DNA of 64,000 nt from Dysgonomonas sp. ZJ279 (GCF_011039205.1 NZ_JAAKEL010000017.1:1-64000); one strand, 5' to 3'; shown: positions 40,970-51,634, numbered from the stretch's first letter. Notes: a model not told the origin generated them from the sequence alone. Translations and numbers: made by a program.

Positions 40970-43327
40970 TTATTTAAAATAAGAAGCATCCATTATTTTA
41001 AATTCAGGTTCGTCGGCTTTGCGAATAGATACACTTACGTTATCCCATTGCGTAGGCCATCCACCTAGTACAGCACCCAGTCTTACAATCTTCACAGGAT
41101 GGTAACCTTTTGCTAAAGCAATCGATTTATCGTTGCGAGAAAATCTTCGGGCAGTAGGTGTGCCTTCATCGTTCGTGATTAATTGTTTGTCACCAAGCCA
41201 CATCTCTGCATCAGTACTGAAATAATATACACCATCTTCAGGAATATTGATATATCCTGTCAATATAGTTGAATATAAATCTTCAGGATATACTTCCATA
41301 TAGCCTTTAATACGGTACTTAGATTCTTGAGGAGAAGCTACAACGCCAGTCTCATCAGGAGTTTTTCCATCCAGATCACTAACTTTTAATGCATTTCCTT
41401 TGTAATATTCTACAACAAGACCCGGTTTGGCATCTTTAGCTTTTTCTACACCTGGAGCATAAGTTTGTTTTTCTAATGTAATAGCACGAGTCTTGCTCAT
41501 CTTATCAGATAGAAGAACAGAACGTATCTTCAATGTCGTATTTTCAGTAAATACTAAAGGTTTTTCGTATGGTGCCGATTCCAAAGTCGGTTCACTGCCA
41601 TCTGTTGTATATACCATTCTTGCAGGCTCGGTAGTCTTAAACTCAAGTGTAACACTGTCGGTAAACGCTACGAAGTTGCTCGAAGGCGCTCCAACTTGCT
41701 CAGGCATCGGTATATAATAATTTATATTGTGCATATCGAGGCGCACACGTTGGTTTTCGATACGACGCTCGAAGTCCTTATAATCTTTTCTGTCCTTAGC
41801 AGACCATGTTACTTCGGCAAGTGCTATAATACGTGGATAAATATCAAATTCCATATAATCCTGCGTATAATTATACTCGTTCCACATGTTTGCTTGCGCA
41901 CCAAGTATATGTTTTGTCTTATCAGCATCCAATTTATCAGGGATAGGCTCATAGCTGTATGTTTTAGCTAGGGTAGTAAGTCCTCCGATTGTAACAGGAA
42001 GTACTTTAGAATCGCCTTGATAATGGTCGAAATACAACCAACCGCCCGGAGTCATAATCACATCATGCCCCATGTTTCCTGCATCTATACCGCCTTGTTC
42101 ACCTCTCCAACTCATAACTGTAGCTGTAGGAGCTAATCCTCCTTCAAGAATTTCGTCCCAACCTATCATTTTTTTATTGTGCGTTAATAAGAATTTTTCG
42201 ATACGTTGAACAAAGTAGCTTTGAAGTCTTTCTTCAGCAGAATGATCTTTATCCGATTTTAAACACAGTTCTTTAATACGTGCCTGACATTTAGGGCATT
42301 CTTTCCAACGATCTTTAGGACACTCATCGCCTCCGATGTGGAAATAATCACTTTCGAACAAAGGAATAACCTCTGTCAGTACATCTTCAAGAAATGCAAA
42401 TACAGAATCGTTGCCAGCACAGTATACATCTGTGGCTACTCCCCAATAGTTGCGTACATCTATTTGTTTTCCTGTGCACGAAAGTTCAGGATATGCACTT
42501 ATAGCGGCAACACCATGACCGGGTAATTCTATTTCGGGTATAACTTCAATAAAACGTTCTTTAGCATAAGCTACAATATCTTTCACTTCATCTTGTGTAT
42601 AGAAGTTAGGCCCTACAGTATTGCCTTCTCCTTCTACTCTTTTTGCTCCGATTTCGGTGAGCTTAGGATATTTTTTTATCTCTATTCTCCAGCCTTGGTC
42701 TTCGGTCAAATGCCAGTGGAATTTGTTAATTTTGAACATTGCCAGCACATCAAGTTGCTTTTTGATGAAATCAATATCTGCAAAATGGCGGCAAACGTCT
42801 AAATGCATACCGCGATAAGAGAAACGGGGCTCGTCTTTAATTTTTACAGCAGGAATGTTCCATGCAATGTTTTTGATACGTACAGGACTTTCTATTTCGG
42901 CAGGGAGCAATTGCAGAACAGTTTGCATACCATAGAAAATGCCTTGTGGCGTTTTGGCCTGTATGTCGATGCCGTTAGCTGTTACTTCCAGCAAATAGCC
43001 TTCGTTATTAACAGGAGCATTGGCATCGATAGATAGAGTGATGTAGTTCATCGCAGGCTTGTCTTTTTCTATCTTAAGATCGAAGCCGGTTGAATTTTTG
43101 ATTTTAGCAGCAAAAAATGCAGCTACTTTGTTTACGTTTTCATCTCCTGATACAAATACTGTACCTTTCGATAAGTTGAAAATTCCTTCATTTTGGGTCA
43201 GTTCCAGTGGGGTAGGTGTTACGTTTATACCCTCATTGTAAGGTTTCTGCACAAGTGGCTCGTTATTTCCACACGATGATACTAGCAATGCTAATGCCAT
43301 AGAAACCATTGGTATTAATTTTTTCAT
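40970..43327 (-). CDS. GH20 beta-N-acetylhexosaminidase lipoprotein
   Basis: 785 residues. Lipobox LLVSSC (Cys19). An N-terminal GH20b-like domain (about 35-165) leads to the catalytic barrel (168-510) with the Asp-Glu pair D334-E335 in HIGGDECPKDRW, and NKFHWHLTEDQGWRIE at 201-216. A chitobiase-type C-terminal domain (TTDGSEPTLESAPYEKPLVF) and a PA14-like end (GYINIPEDGVYYFSTDAEMW) follow. It removes terminal N-acetylglucosamine or N-acetylgalactosamine from host or bacterial glycans at the cell surface. Confidence 0.93.
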   Translation of the reverse strand: MKKLIPMVSMALALLVSSCGNNEPLVQKPYNEGINVTPTPLELTQNEGIFNLSKGTVFVSGDENVNKVAAFFAAKIKNSTGFDLKIEKDKPAMNYITLSIDANAPVNNEGYLLEVTANGIDIQAKTPQGIFYGMQTVLQLLPAEIESPVRIKNIAWNIPAVKIKDEPRFSYRGMHLDVCRHFADIDFIKKQLDVLAMFKINKFHWHLTEDQGWRIEIKKYPKLTEIGAKRVEGEGNTVGPNFYTQDEVKDIVAYAKERFIEVIPEIELPGHGVAAISAYPELSCTGKQIDVRNYWGVATDVYCAGNDSVFAFLEDVLTEVIPLFESDYFHIGGDECPKDRWKECPKCQARIKELCLKSDKDHSAEERLQSYFVQRIEKFLLTHNKKMIGWDEILEGGLAPTATVMSWRGEQGGIDAGNMGHDVIMTPGGWLYFDHYQGDSKVLPVTIGGLTTLAKTYSYEPIPDKLDADKTKHILGAQANMWNEYNYTQDYMEFDIYPRIIALAEVTWSAKDRKDYKDFERRIENQRVRLDMHNINYYIPMPEQVGAPSSNFVAFTDSVTLEFKTTEPARMVYTTDGSEPTLESAPYEKPLVFTENTTLKIRSVLLSDKMSKTRAITLEKQTYAPGVEKAKDAKPGLVVEYYKGNALKVSDLDGKTPDETGVVASPQESKYRIKGYMEVYPEDLYSTILTGYINIPEDGVYYFSTDAEMWLGDKQLITNDEGTPTARRFSRNDKSIALAKGYHPVKIVRLGAVLGGWPTQWDNVSVSIRKADEPEFKIMDASYFK

Positions 43328-43408
43328 GGGCGTAAAAAGGTTTTTAATTTAGCTTTTGCAAATATATAATTCTTTAGGTTAGTAAAATAATTTATTAACA
43401 TATAAATG

Positions 43409-43443
43409 CAAAAAGCACATATTATAATTAATATGTGCTTTGA
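43409..43443 (-). terminator. terminator of mdh
   Basis: AAAGCACATATTA and its near-complement AATATGTGCTTT pair; on the minus strand a T-run follows. Confidence 0.78.
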
Positions 43444-43466
43444 GTTTTATTAAGATACTAACTGTT

Positions 43467-44408
43467 TTAGATAGCTCCTGTTTCTTTCAGTACAGCGTTT
43501 GTTTTGTGTACAGCAGCGGCAGACGCTTCGAATTTTTCTTTTTCGTCAGCAGTCAGTTTGATATCGATGATTTTTTCCCATCCGTTCTTACCAAGAACAA
43601 CAGGTACACCAATACAAATATCATTTTGTCCGTATTCTCCTTCAAGAGCAACACAGCAAGGGATTACTTTCTTTTGGTCGTGAATAATAGATTCTACTAC
43701 ATAAGCGCCGGCAGCACCGGGTGCATACCAAGCTGATGTTCCAAGAAGACCTGTAAGGGTAGCACCACCAACCATAGTATCAGCAACTACTTTATCAAGC
43801 ACTTCTTCAGATAAGAATTCAGATACAGGAATACCTTTATATGTAGCAAGGCGTGTAACAGGAATCATTGTAGTGTCACCGTGTCCACCGATAACCATTC
43901 CTTCAACTTCGTTAGGATTGCAACCTAGAGCCTGAGTCAAATAGTATTTGAAACGAGAGCTATCTAATGCTCCACCCATACCGATTACACGGTGTTTAGG
44001 AAGGCCTGTAACTTTAGATGTCAGATAAGTCATAGTATCCATCGGATTAGAGATAATCACAAGGATAGCATTCGGAGAATGTTTTAGAATATTTTCAGAT
44101 ACAGTTTTAACAATACCTGCATTTACACCGATTAGTTCTTCACGAGTCATACCCGGTTTACGAGGTATACCCGAAGTGATAACAACTACATCAGAGTTTG
44201 CTGTTGCCGAATAATCGTTTGTAACACCTACGATACGAGAATCGAAACCCAGTAATTGAGCTGTTTGATTCATATCCATAGCTTTACCTTCCGATACTCC
44301 TTCTTTTACATCAAGCATTACTACTTCGTCTGCTACTTCGTTTAATGCAAGTACGTTTGCACATGTTGCTCCTACATTACCAGCACCAACAACTGTTACT
44401 TTAGACAT
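43467..44408 (-). CDS. mdh: malate dehydrogenase
   Basis: 313 residues, LDH-like type. NAD-binding VVGAGNVGATCANVLA at 6-21, Asp that binds the adenosine ribose in VVMLDVKEG, substrate Arg in SGIPRKPGMTREEL (about 82-95), SNPMDTMTYLTSKVTGLP, and catalytic His in IGGHGDTTMIPV (about 173-184). It interconverts malate and oxaloacetate with NAD. Normal length. Confidence 0.96.
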   Translation of the reverse strand: MSKVTVVGAGNVGATCANVLALNEVADEVVMLDVKEGVSEGKAMDMNQTAQLLGFDSRIVGVTNDYSATANSDVVVITSGIPRKPGMTREELIGVNAGIVKTVSENILKHSPNAILVIISNPMDTMTYLTSKVTGLPKHRVIGMGGALDSSRFKYYLTQALGCNPNEVEGMVIGGHGDTTMIPVTRLATYKGIPVSEFLSEEVLDKVVADTMVGGATLTGLLGTSAWYAPGAAGAYVVESIIHDQKKVIPCCVALEGEYGQNDICIGVPVVLGKNGWEKIIDIKLTADEKEKFEASAAAVHKTNAVLKETGAI

Positions 44409-44665
44409 AATAATTTAGTTTTTGATTTTTATATAATATAATAATTTCTTCTTTTTTGGTATACTAAGATAGCTGTAGCTGTTATATAGATGCTATCTAT
44501 GATGCTTTTTATTCTAACAAATGTACATGCTTATTCTGAAATAATGAAGATATTTGAATGTAAAATTCTTTTGAAGTATTAAAAAAAACGAAAGAGTTTT
44601 ATCATTTTGTACAATCTATTTAAAACATATATATTTGTACCCAAAGTTATATAGTCGAAAATTAT

Positions 44666-45556
44666 ATGGAAACAGAATCGAAAAGTAATACTAAATTATT
44701 AATAGGAATTATAGTTGTACTAATAATAGGCATGGCTGTAGCCGGTTATTTTATTTTCCATCAGAAGACTCAACTGGATGAGATGCAGGAAGAAAGCTTA
44801 CTTACTAAGCAGCAGCTCGAAGATGAGTATGAGAGCATGACGATGCAGTATGAAGGATTTAAAATCAATCTGAAAAACGATTCTTTACTTCATCAATTAA
44901 ATAACGAACAAGCTAAAGTTCAACGCTTATTGGACGAGCTGAAAACGGTAAAAGCTGATAATAAGGCAGAAATCAGTCGTCTGAATAATGAATTGGCTAG
45001 TTTACGTAAGATTCTTAAGTCATATATTGCCCAGATAGATTCACTGAATCGCGCAAATGCACAATTGAGACAGGAAAATAAAGAAATAACTGATAAATAT
45101 CAGGCAACTAACAGGACTCTGAATGAGGTTTCGCAACAAAAAAATAACCTGACAGAGAAAGTTACTTTGGCTGCTAAGCTGGATGCGACAGGTATTAGTG
45201 TCTCTGCTACAAATAAAAAAGGGAAAGTTCAAAAGAAAATAGATAAGGTTGAACAGCTTATTGTGAATTTCACAATCACAAAAAATATTACAGCCGAACC
45301 GGGTGAACGTACTATCTATATACGAATAATGAAGCCGGATGATGACGTGTTGGTTAAGAGCAGGACAAATGTTTTCCCTTTCGAAAATGGTGAAATCAAC
45401 TACTCGATGAGGAAGATAATCGAGTATGGAGGTGAAGAAGTTCCTGTAACTATGTACTGGAATGTAGAAGAATATCTTATGCCGGGAACATATCGTATAG
45501 ACATATTTGCTGATGGTAGCCGTATCGGTTCCAAATCATTCACAATGGATAAATAA
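44666..45556 (+). CDS. membrane-anchored coiled-coil protein
   Basis: 296 residues. One membrane helix near the N-terminus (LLIGIIVVLIIGMAVAGYFIF, about 10-30), then about 130 residues of coiled coil (LDELKTVKADNKAEISRLNN and neighbours), and a C-terminal beta domain (IDKVEQLIVNFTITKNITAE to GSKSFTMDK). The layout suggests an envelope-spanning periplasmic protein. No named family recognised, though similar proteins are common in Bacteroidetes. Its stop overlaps the next gene by one base (TAATG). Confidence 0.75.
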   Translation: METESKSNTKLLIGIIVVLIIGMAVAGYFIFHQKTQLDEMQEESLLTKQQLEDEYESMTMQYEGFKINLKNDSLLHQLNNEQAKVQRLLDELKTVKADNKAEISRLNNELASLRKILKSYIAQIDSLNRANAQLRQENKEITDKYQATNRTLNEVSQQKNNLTEKVTLAAKLDATGISVSATNKKGKVQKKIDKVEQLIVNFTITKNITAEPGERTIYIRIMKPDDDVLVKSRTNVFPFENGEINYSMRKIIEYGGEEVPVTMYWNVEEYLMPGTYRIDIFADGSRIGSKSFTMDK

Positions 45557-46050
45557 TGAAAATACACGAAGCAAAAGCAGAGCATATCTGGATTATTCAA
45601 TCATTATCGAGCCGTGTGTGGCCTCATACATTTAGAGAAATTTTGTCCGAACAGCAGATTGCATACATGATGGATATGATGTACTCCGATCAGGCGCTCG
45701 AAAAGCAAATGAAGGAACTCGGTCATCATTATCTGTTGGTTGAAGAACAGGGCGAATATCTGGGATATGTATCTTACGAATTAGATTATAAAGGGAAACT
45801 TTGGACTAAGGTTCATAAAATCTATGTTTTGCCTTCTACTCAAGGTAAAGGTGTGGGGCGTTTGTTTATAGAGGCTGTCGGTAAAATAGCTAAAGAATAT
45901 GGCAACTTGGAGTTATCCCTCAATGTAAACCGATACAATAAGGCTGTTGATTTCTATAAGAGAATGGGATTTGAAGTCATTGGAAACGAAGATATTGATA
46001 TTGGTAATGGTTTTTTAATGGAGGACTTTATCTTAAATAAGAAACTGTAA
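45556..46050 (+). CDS. GNAT-family acetyltransferase
   Basis: 164 residues of GNAT fold. The pyrophosphate loop is at about 96-103 (STQGKGVGRL), with IYVLP before it and LELSLNVNRYNKAVDFYKRM after it, the usual acetyl-CoA binding signature. The substrate is unknown. It is translationally coupled to the coiled-coil gene. Confidence 0.88.
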   Translation: MKIHEAKAEHIWIIQSLSSRVWPHTFREILSEQQIAYMMDMMYSDQALEKQMKELGHHYLLVEEQGEYLGYVSYELDYKGKLWTKVHKIYVLPSTQGKGVGRLFIEAVGKIAKEYGNLELSLNVNRYNKAVDFYKRMGFEVIGNEDIDIGNGFLMEDFILNKKL

Positions 46051-46080
46051 ATAATCGTTAATTGTAGGTTAAATTTAATA

Positions 46081-46110
46081 AAATTCGTAAGTGTACTTAC
46101 GAATTTTCTG
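46081..46110 (+). terminator. terminator of the GNAT gene
   Basis: A perfect palindrome AAATTCGTAAGTG followed by its complement, then TCTGTTTT. Confidence 0.82.
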
Positions 46111-46131
46111 TTTTCTTAAGGGTGTATTTCT

Positions 46132-46139
46132 TATCTTTG
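46132..46139 (+). promoter_or_regulatory. -7 box of the lipoprotein gene
   Basis: TATCTTTG, 34 bases before the start codon; a weaker TTTCTG is near the -33 position. Confidence 0.6.
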
Positions 46140-46173
46140 CACATATTAAGATTTTAAACTAAAAGAATTTACT

Positions 46174-46842
46174 ATGAGATTAAGAAATCTATTTATTTTA
46201 TTCGCAGTGGTGGGATTGTTACTCCCAGGTTTTTCATCGTGTAGCAGTGATGATGACGATGATGTTATCAAAAAAAGTATAGCTGGTACTTGGAAGATAT
46301 CAACACTAGAAGCTGGGGTTGAGACTAATAATGAAAAAGCAACGGCAGCTATCAAAAAAAGTATTGAGGAATTTCAGTTTTTAGAATTTTTGAAATTAGC
46401 TGATCTTACTTTCAATGAAGGTGATACTTTTGAAGCGGTTCTTGATATGTATCCTGGAGAAGAAGATAAATCTCCTGTAACGCTTAAAGGAAAATACACA
46501 TTTGAAAATGATGTTTTATCTATTAATAAAATTGAATCTATTGATTTGGGAACATTAGGAGAACTTATTGGATCATTGCCCCCAGGGTCAATTGAGGGAT
46601 TAACTCCAGAAGTAATTCAAAACCTTCCTGCATTGGCTAACGGTTTTCTTCCTTTTAAAATAATTATATCGAATCTTTCCGAAAAACAATCGTTTACCGG
46701 TACAGTGCCATTAACAGATATCTATAAAGATCCGGCAAAAATTGAATCTGTTTTAGATGAGCAAAAAGTGACTGATGTTGATCCGGCTACGGTGGAAGTA
46801 AAGAAAGTCGAGGTAGTTGTAACGTGTGTAGCTGCCAAATAA
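46174..46842 (+). CDS. lipocalin-like lipoprotein
   Basis: 222 residues. Lipobox FSSC (Cys23), an acidic linker of five or more Asp, then KSIAGTWKISTLEAGVETNN, typical of lipocalin-like lipoproteins of Bacteroidetes (a GTW start, then strands LTFNEGDTFEAVLDMY, VTLKGKYTFENDVLSI). Its later half includes low-complexity segments (LGELIGSLPPGSIEGLTPE) and a final strand. Surface-exposed or periplasmic; ligand unknown. Confidence 0.75.
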   Translation: MRLRNLFILFAVVGLLLPGFSSCSSDDDDDVIKKSIAGTWKISTLEAGVETNNEKATAAIKKSIEEFQFLEFLKLADLTFNEGDTFEAVLDMYPGEEDKSPVTLKGKYTFENDVLSINKIESIDLGTLGELIGSLPPGSIEGLTPEVIQNLPALANGFLPFKIIISNLSEKQSFTGTVPLTDIYKDPAKIESVLDEQKVTDVDPATVEVKKVEVVVTCVAAK

Positions 46843-46866
46843 AATAATATTCTATTGCATTATATA

Positions 46867-46907
46867 AAAGAGGTTGCTGATCTTGTTTCAGCAACCTCTT
46901 TTTTTAT
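46867..46907 (+). terminator. terminator
   Basis: AAAGAGGTTGCTGA and TCAGCAACCTCTTT, followed by six or more T. Confidence 0.9.
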
Positions 46908-46977
46908 TTAACAATATGATTCTTGCTAAGTTGCATATTTTTGTCTTATTTTGATCTCGGATTTACTGTACAGATAA

Positions 46978-47967
46978 ATGAGTACCACATTTCACAACAA
47001 TATCGATATAATCAGAACAAAAATGAACGTATCGGCAAATAGCCGTCGACCTTTTTTGTTTGGTGTCAATTTTGAGTTGACAGAGGGCTTTTTTATTGAA
47101 GATCCACTAAAGCAAAATGAGATATTGTTCCAAATAAAGTCGGTTAGCAATAAATTAAATTCAATAAACGAATATCCGAAGACCACTTTCAGAACGAAGC
47201 CTATTTCTTATGATAGTTATAAAGAAAAGTTTAATATTGTTCATAAAGGATTAAGGCGCGGAGATTCTTTCTTAACGAATCTGACAATAAAAACTCCTAT
47301 TGAAACCAATCTGTCGCTCGAGGATATATTCGCACAAAGCAAAGTGCCTTATTCACTATGTATTCCTGATAGGTTTGTTTGTTTCTCTCCCGAAAGATTT
47401 GTAAAGATAGCAGACGGGCGGATATCCTCTAATCCGATGAAGGGTACTATAAATGCGAATATACCCGATGCGGAAAACATTATTCTTTCAGACTTTAAAG
47501 AAACAGCCGAGCATAATACCATTGTAGACCTTATTCGTAACGACCTCAGTATATCGGCACATGATGTAAAGGTGGAGCAGTATAGGTATATAGATAAGAT
47601 AAAAACGAACAATGTTGATATTTTGCAAGTAAGTTCTATGATCGAAGGTCAGCTGCCCCATAACTATCGAGCGCAGATTGGAGATATCTTTTTTAGTATG
47701 TTGCCGGCAGGTTCTATTTGTGGCGCACCTAAGCAAGCCACTGTCGATTTGATAAAATTGGCAGAAGGGGAGAAGCGGGGATACTATACAGGCGTATTTG
47801 GATATTTTGATGGTGTAGAACTCGATTCGGCAGTACTAATTCGTTTTGTAGAAAAAGATGGAGATCAATTATTTTTCAGAAGTGGTGGGGGTATAACTGC
47901 TTATAGTAAATGTGAAGAAGAGTATCAGGAAGTATTAAATAAAATATATTTACCGTTGTATGAGTAG
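46978..47967 (+). CDS. pabB: aminodeoxychorismate synthase component I
   Basis: 329 residues, the short type without the tryptophan-binding N-terminal region. Chorismate-binding domain with SNPMKGTINANIPDAENIIL (about 141-160), DLIRNDLSI (about 185-193), AGSICGAPKQATVDLIKLAE (about 242-261) and GVFGYFDG near the end. It converts chorismate and glutamine-derived ammonia to aminodeoxychorismate in folate synthesis. An 8-base overlap with the next gene, an aminotransferase class IV protein, supports the pathway pairing. A separate PabA is not in the window. Confidence 0.9.
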   Translation: MSTTFHNNIDIIRTKMNVSANSRRPFLFGVNFELTEGFFIEDPLKQNEILFQIKSVSNKLNSINEYPKTTFRTKPISYDSYKEKFNIVHKGLRRGDSFLTNLTIKTPIETNLSLEDIFAQSKVPYSLCIPDRFVCFSPERFVKIADGRISSNPMKGTINANIPDAENIILSDFKETAEHNTIVDLIRNDLSISAHDVKVEQYRYIDKIKTNNVDILQVSSMIEGQLPHNYRAQIGDIFFSMLPAGSICGAPKQATVDLIKLAEGEKRGYYTGVFGYFDGVELDSAVLIRFVEKDGDQLFFRSGGGITAYSKCEEEYQEVLNKIYLPLYE

Positions 47968-48592
47968 ATTGACATTTATAGAAACAATTAAGGTGCTTGA
48001 TGGTGTCTATTATAATTTGCCATCACATATCGATCGGATAAGGCAGACGATGCAGCTTTTCTTTAATATTACTACAGATATTAATTCGCTTTTTCTATCT
48101 GTTCCGGTTAAGTTTCAAAAGGGACTGGTAAAATGCAGGATTGTTTATTCAAATAAAACTGCAATTATTTCTTTTGAACCCTATATATTTCAGAATATAA
48201 GAAGTTTATATTTAATTGAAGATGATCAGATCGATTATAGCTATAAGTCTACTGACAGAGGTAATTTAAAAAAATTATTACTAAAGAAAGGGGAGATGGA
48301 CGAAGTTCTGATAATAAAAAATGGATTGGTTACTGATACATCATATTCAAACGTTGTGTTCGAAAACGAATCTGGTTTATATACTCCAGATAGTTATCTC
48401 TTGAATGGTACTAAACGGCAACTGCTTTTACAAAAAGGAGTAATAAAAGAAATAAGGATAAGGGTAGAAGATATTCCTCTTTATGATAAAGTATATTTGA
48501 TTAACGCAATGATGGATATTGAAGATTCGGTTTGTGTTTCGAGTGATAATATTTTTTATAATAATAAGAAGAGTATTATTAGGGTTGGTTAG
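47960..48592 (+). CDS. pabC: aminodeoxychorismate lyase-like PLP enzyme
   Basis: 210 residues with a class IV aminotransferase fold: KGLVKCRIVYSNKTAIISFE, VLIIKNGLVTDTSYSNVVFE (the DTSYSN phosphate-binding segment, about 124-130) and a terminal GTKRQLLLQKGVIKEIRI. It probably releases 4-aminobenzoate from the PabB product. The usual PLP Lys is expected near 75-100 (YKSTDRGNLKKLLLKKG), as a Lys cluster; which one is not certain. Short for this family but apparently complete. Confidence 0.85.
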   Translation: MSRLTFIETIKVLDGVYYNLPSHIDRIRQTMQLFFNITTDINSLFLSVPVKFQKGLVKCRIVYSNKTAIISFEPYIFQNIRSLYLIEDDQIDYSYKSTDRGNLKKLLLKKGEMDEVLIIKNGLVTDTSYSNVVFENESGLYTPDSYLLNGTKRQLLLQKGVIKEIRIRVEDIPLYDKVYLINAMMDIEDSVCVSSDNIFYNNKKSIIRVG

Positions 48593-48650
48593 TCGCTATT
48601 TATAGTTTATATAATATATCTAAATGTAGGATATGTTTTTTTAAGAGCAA

Positions 48651-48682
48651 AAAGGGAGCTGATGTAAATCAGCTCCCTTTCA
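48651..48682. terminator. bidirectional terminator
   Basis: AAAGGGAGCTGAT and ATCAGCTCCCTTT pair perfectly around a GTAA loop. Confidence 0.9.
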
Positions 48683-48700
48683 TTAAAAATCTATTGTAGA

Positions 48701-50347
48701 TTATTTACCTTGTTCCAGTTTCAATGTAACAGTCGGTTGGTCACATACTTCAGTTGGTCCGAAGTATTGGATAGGACCCGGATATACATATTCTGTACCA
48801 ACAGCCCAAGCTTCGCGGTTTGCAGCGAAGAATTTGAATGGAGCACCATCAAGTCTTACTAGTGCTTTTTGGATAACCGGTTTCATTTCGCCGTGACGAC
48901 GTTCCATATTCATCATCATAGTTACAGGAACACCACCTGCAATCCACTCACTAGCAGGAGCAGTCGTGTTACGTACCGATGACATGTAACCTGTTTTTCC
49001 TGCGCCGATGAGAGCTGATGCTGTGTATCCTAACGAGTAGCAGTAGTCAGCATCGTAGTTAGAAGGAGCAGCGCAACGACCTTCGTATCCGAAGAAATGT
49101 ACCTGTGCAGCAAATTTACCCTCATATTTACCTGCTTTTTTCATTTCAGCAAGTTTGTTACCTACCATTTCGGCAAGTAATTTTTCTGTTTCTATAAGTG
49201 ATACTTGTACATTACCATGAGGGTCACGGTCAAGAGTTAACTGACGAGCAACACCTTCCGGAAGGCTTCCGAATACAGTAGCATTAGCTGCTGATAAATT
49301 CTTTTTGATATATGCTAATTGCTCAGCTTTAGCTACAGCGTTGAATTCATCTTGATGATGTGCAAGGAAATCGTTCAATTCAGAGATCAAAGTTTTCATT
49401 GCAGGAATAAATTCAATAAGTCCTTCAGGGATAAGTACAGTACCGAAGTTGTCGCCATTAGCAGCACGCTTAGCAACAGAGTCAGCAATATTTGCTACGA
49501 TATCGTCAAGCGAAAGCTCTTTAGCTTCTACTTCTTCTGATATGATACAAACGTTTGGTTGTACTTGAAGAGCACACTCAAGAGCAATATGAGAAGCTGA
49601 ACGACCCATTAGTTTGATAAAATGCCAGTATTTACGAGCCGAGTTACAGTCACGTTGTATATTACCGATAACTTCAGAGTAAACCTTACAAGCTGTGTCG
49701 AATCCGAATGAAGTTTCGATCATTTCGTTTTTCAAGTCACCATCGATCGTTTTAGGACAGCCGATTACTTGTACACCTGCATTGATAGCTTTGTAGTATT
49801 CGGCAAGCACGCAAGCGTTAGTGTTAGAATCGTCACCACCGATAATCACCAATGCTTTGATATCTAATTTTTTCAAGATCTCAAGACCTTTATCGAAATG
49901 TTCTTTTGTTTCCAGTTTTGTACGACCGGATCCGATTATGTCAAAACCACCTGTATTACGATATTCATCGATAATGCCAGAAGTAAGTTCCATATATTTA
50001 TGGTCGATCAAGCCACCAGGTCCCATAAGGAAACCATAAACACGGCTGTCAGCGTTAAGAGACTTCATACCATCGAAGATACCTGCAATCACATTGTGAC
50101 CACCGGGAGCTTGTCCGCCTGATAAAATAACACCGACATTGATTGCCGGATGATTTGCTTTTTCAGCAGATTCAACAAACTTAAGAGTAGGCATTCCGTA
50201 TGTGTTAGGGAATAATCTCTTTACTTCGTCCTGGTCAGCGATAGATTGTGTTGCTGCACCTTCTTCGATTTTCACAGAACCATATAATGCTTTAGGCATT
50301 TTAGGCTTGTAAGCAGCTCTTGCTAGTTGTAACGCGCTTTTTTTCAT
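48701..50347 (-). CDS. pfp: pyrophosphate-dependent 6-phosphofructokinase
   Basis: 548 residues, matching long-form PPi-PFKs. [20 protein letters not shown] (53-72) holds the diphosphate loop, [18 protein letters not shown] (about 166-183) has the Asp in place of the ATP-type Gly, KTIDGDLKN carries the catalytic base, and [15 protein letters not shown] the substrate-binding His/Arg. It phosphorylates fructose-6-phosphate with pyrophosphate and is reversible. With the aldolase at 25,858 it serves central carbon flow. Full length. Confidence 0.94.
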   Translation of the reverse strand: MKKSALQLARAAYKPKMPKALYGSVKIEEGAATQSIADQDEVKRLFPNTYGMPTLKFVESAEKANHPAINVGVILSGGQAPGGHNVIAGIFDGMKSLNADSRVYGFLMGPGGLIDHKYMELTSGIIDEYRNTGGFDIIGSGRTKLETKEHFDKGLEILKKLDIKALVIIGGDDSNTNACVLAEYYKAINAGVQVIGCPKTIDGDLKNEMIETSFGFDTACKVYSEVIGNIQRDCNSARKYWHFIKLMGRSASHIALECALQVQPNVCIISEEVEAKELSLDDIVANIADSVAKRAANGDNFGTVLIPEGLIEFIPAMKTLISELNDFLAHHQDEFNAVAKAEQLAYIKKNLSAANATVFGSLPEGVARQLTLDRDPHGNVQVSLIETEKLLAEMVGNKLAEMKKAGKYEGKFAAQVHFFGYEGRCAAPSNYDADYCYSLGYTASALIGAGKTGYMSSVRNTTAPASEWIAGGVPVTMMMNMERRHGEMKPVIQKALVRLDGAPFKFFAANREAWAVGTEYVYPGPIQYFGPTEVCDQPTVTLKLEQGK

Positions 50348-50566
50348 TCGTTTTTGTTGTTTATTATATTGAATAATTTAATCGTTTTTAAGGTCTGCAA
50401 ATTTCGTTATTTTTTTTCAAATATAAAAGTTTAATACTGTTCTTATTCTGGTATGTTCATTAACATTTACGACCGGAGACATGATTCCTATTCATTTTTT
50501 CATTTTTTTAAATATTATAAGATATTTATTATGGCTATCTTTGTTGCTGTTTTTAGTAGAAAAAAT

Positions 50567-51634
50567 ATGAAGTATATATTAATATTATTGAGTATCGGGA
50601 CATTGTTTCTGACCTCTTGTATCAAAGATGAGCCGCTATACAGAGAGGCTGATATTGTTTCGTTTACAATTAAGAGCGATGATTATATATCGAGTTCGAT
50701 GACAGAAGATCGGGTTCAGCTTGTACTATCAGCAGCAGATAAAACAAATTTAATTCCTGAAATTGAGGTATCTCTGGGTGCAACGATTTCTCCTGCATCG
50801 GGCGTCGCACAAGATTTCACGAATGATGTAGTCTATACTGTTGTGTCGGAAGATGGAAATTATAGTAAAAGATATACTGTAAGTGTTACATCAAGAATGG
50901 GTTTCAAATATGATTTTGAAAATTGGACAGAGGAAGGTGCATATTGGAAATATCCGGCAATGAGCGATCCTGCTTGGAAATCTGCAAACCAAGGGGTTAT
51001 GACTGCTAAGGCAGGGAATGTAACAGAATACCCGACACGTTCAACTATTGATGCTTATAGGGGGAAGTATGCGGCTTTGCTAGAAACACAAGTAGGCGGA
51101 AATTTCTTTGTTGTAGGGTATGTTCCAGTTTTTTCCGGATCTCTTTTCAGAGGCGATTTTAAACTACAAATGTCTAATCCGGCAAAGTCACCTTTATTTG
51201 GACAAATACATCCTAAGGAGGACGGTAAACCGCTAAAAATGACTGGCTACTATAAATATACACCGGGTGAAAAACTGATAAACAAACAAGGTGAAGTTGC
51301 GGGACAGATAGACGAATGTTCCATTTATGCTGTTTTGTATAAGGTAACTAAAGGAGCCGAAGGTCAGAAAGAATATCTGGATGGAACTAATATACTGACT
51401 TCGGACAAGGTTGTTGCTACGGCTATATTAGAAGATAGAACAGCGAAAAAGGAATATACGAAATTCGAGCTTCCATTTATTTATAAAGGAGATATAGATT
51501 ATTCTCAAAATGACTATAAATTGGCTATTGTTTTTGCTTCTAGTAAAAATGGTGATTTCTACGAAGGGGCTGTGGGTAGTACTCTTATAGTAGATGAAGT
51601 AGAAGTGGAATGCGAACCTTTCGATGAAAATTAA
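50567..51634 (+). CDS. PCMD-domain lipoprotein
   Basis: 355 residues from the Met at 50567, which opens with a signal and lipobox (LFLTSC, Cys18); the longer frame from 50453 adds 38 residues and is rejected. An Ig-like N-terminal domain (ADIVSFTIKSDDYISSSMTE to SKRYTVSVTSR) is followed by the PCMD-type lectin-like domain starting GFKYDFENWTEEGAYWKYPA and ending in a beta-rich region (STLIVDEVEVEC). It should lie on the outer surface and bind glycan. It is paired with an outer-membrane barrel gene 14 bases on. Confidence 0.82.
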   Translation: MKYILILLSIGTLFLTSCIKDEPLYREADIVSFTIKSDDYISSSMTEDRVQLVLSAADKTNLIPEIEVSLGATISPASGVAQDFTNDVVYTVVSEDGNYSKRYTVSVTSRMGFKYDFENWTEEGAYWKYPAMSDPAWKSANQGVMTAKAGNVTEYPTRSTIDAYRGKYAALLETQVGGNFFVVGYVPVFSGSLFRGDFKLQMSNPAKSPLFGQIHPKEDGKPLKMTGYYKYTPGEKLINKQGEVAGQIDECSIYAVLYKVTKGAEGQKEYLDGTNILTSDKVVATAILEDRTAKKEYTKFELPFIYKGDIDYSQNDYKLAIVFASSKNGDFYEGAVGSTLIVDEVEVECEPFDEN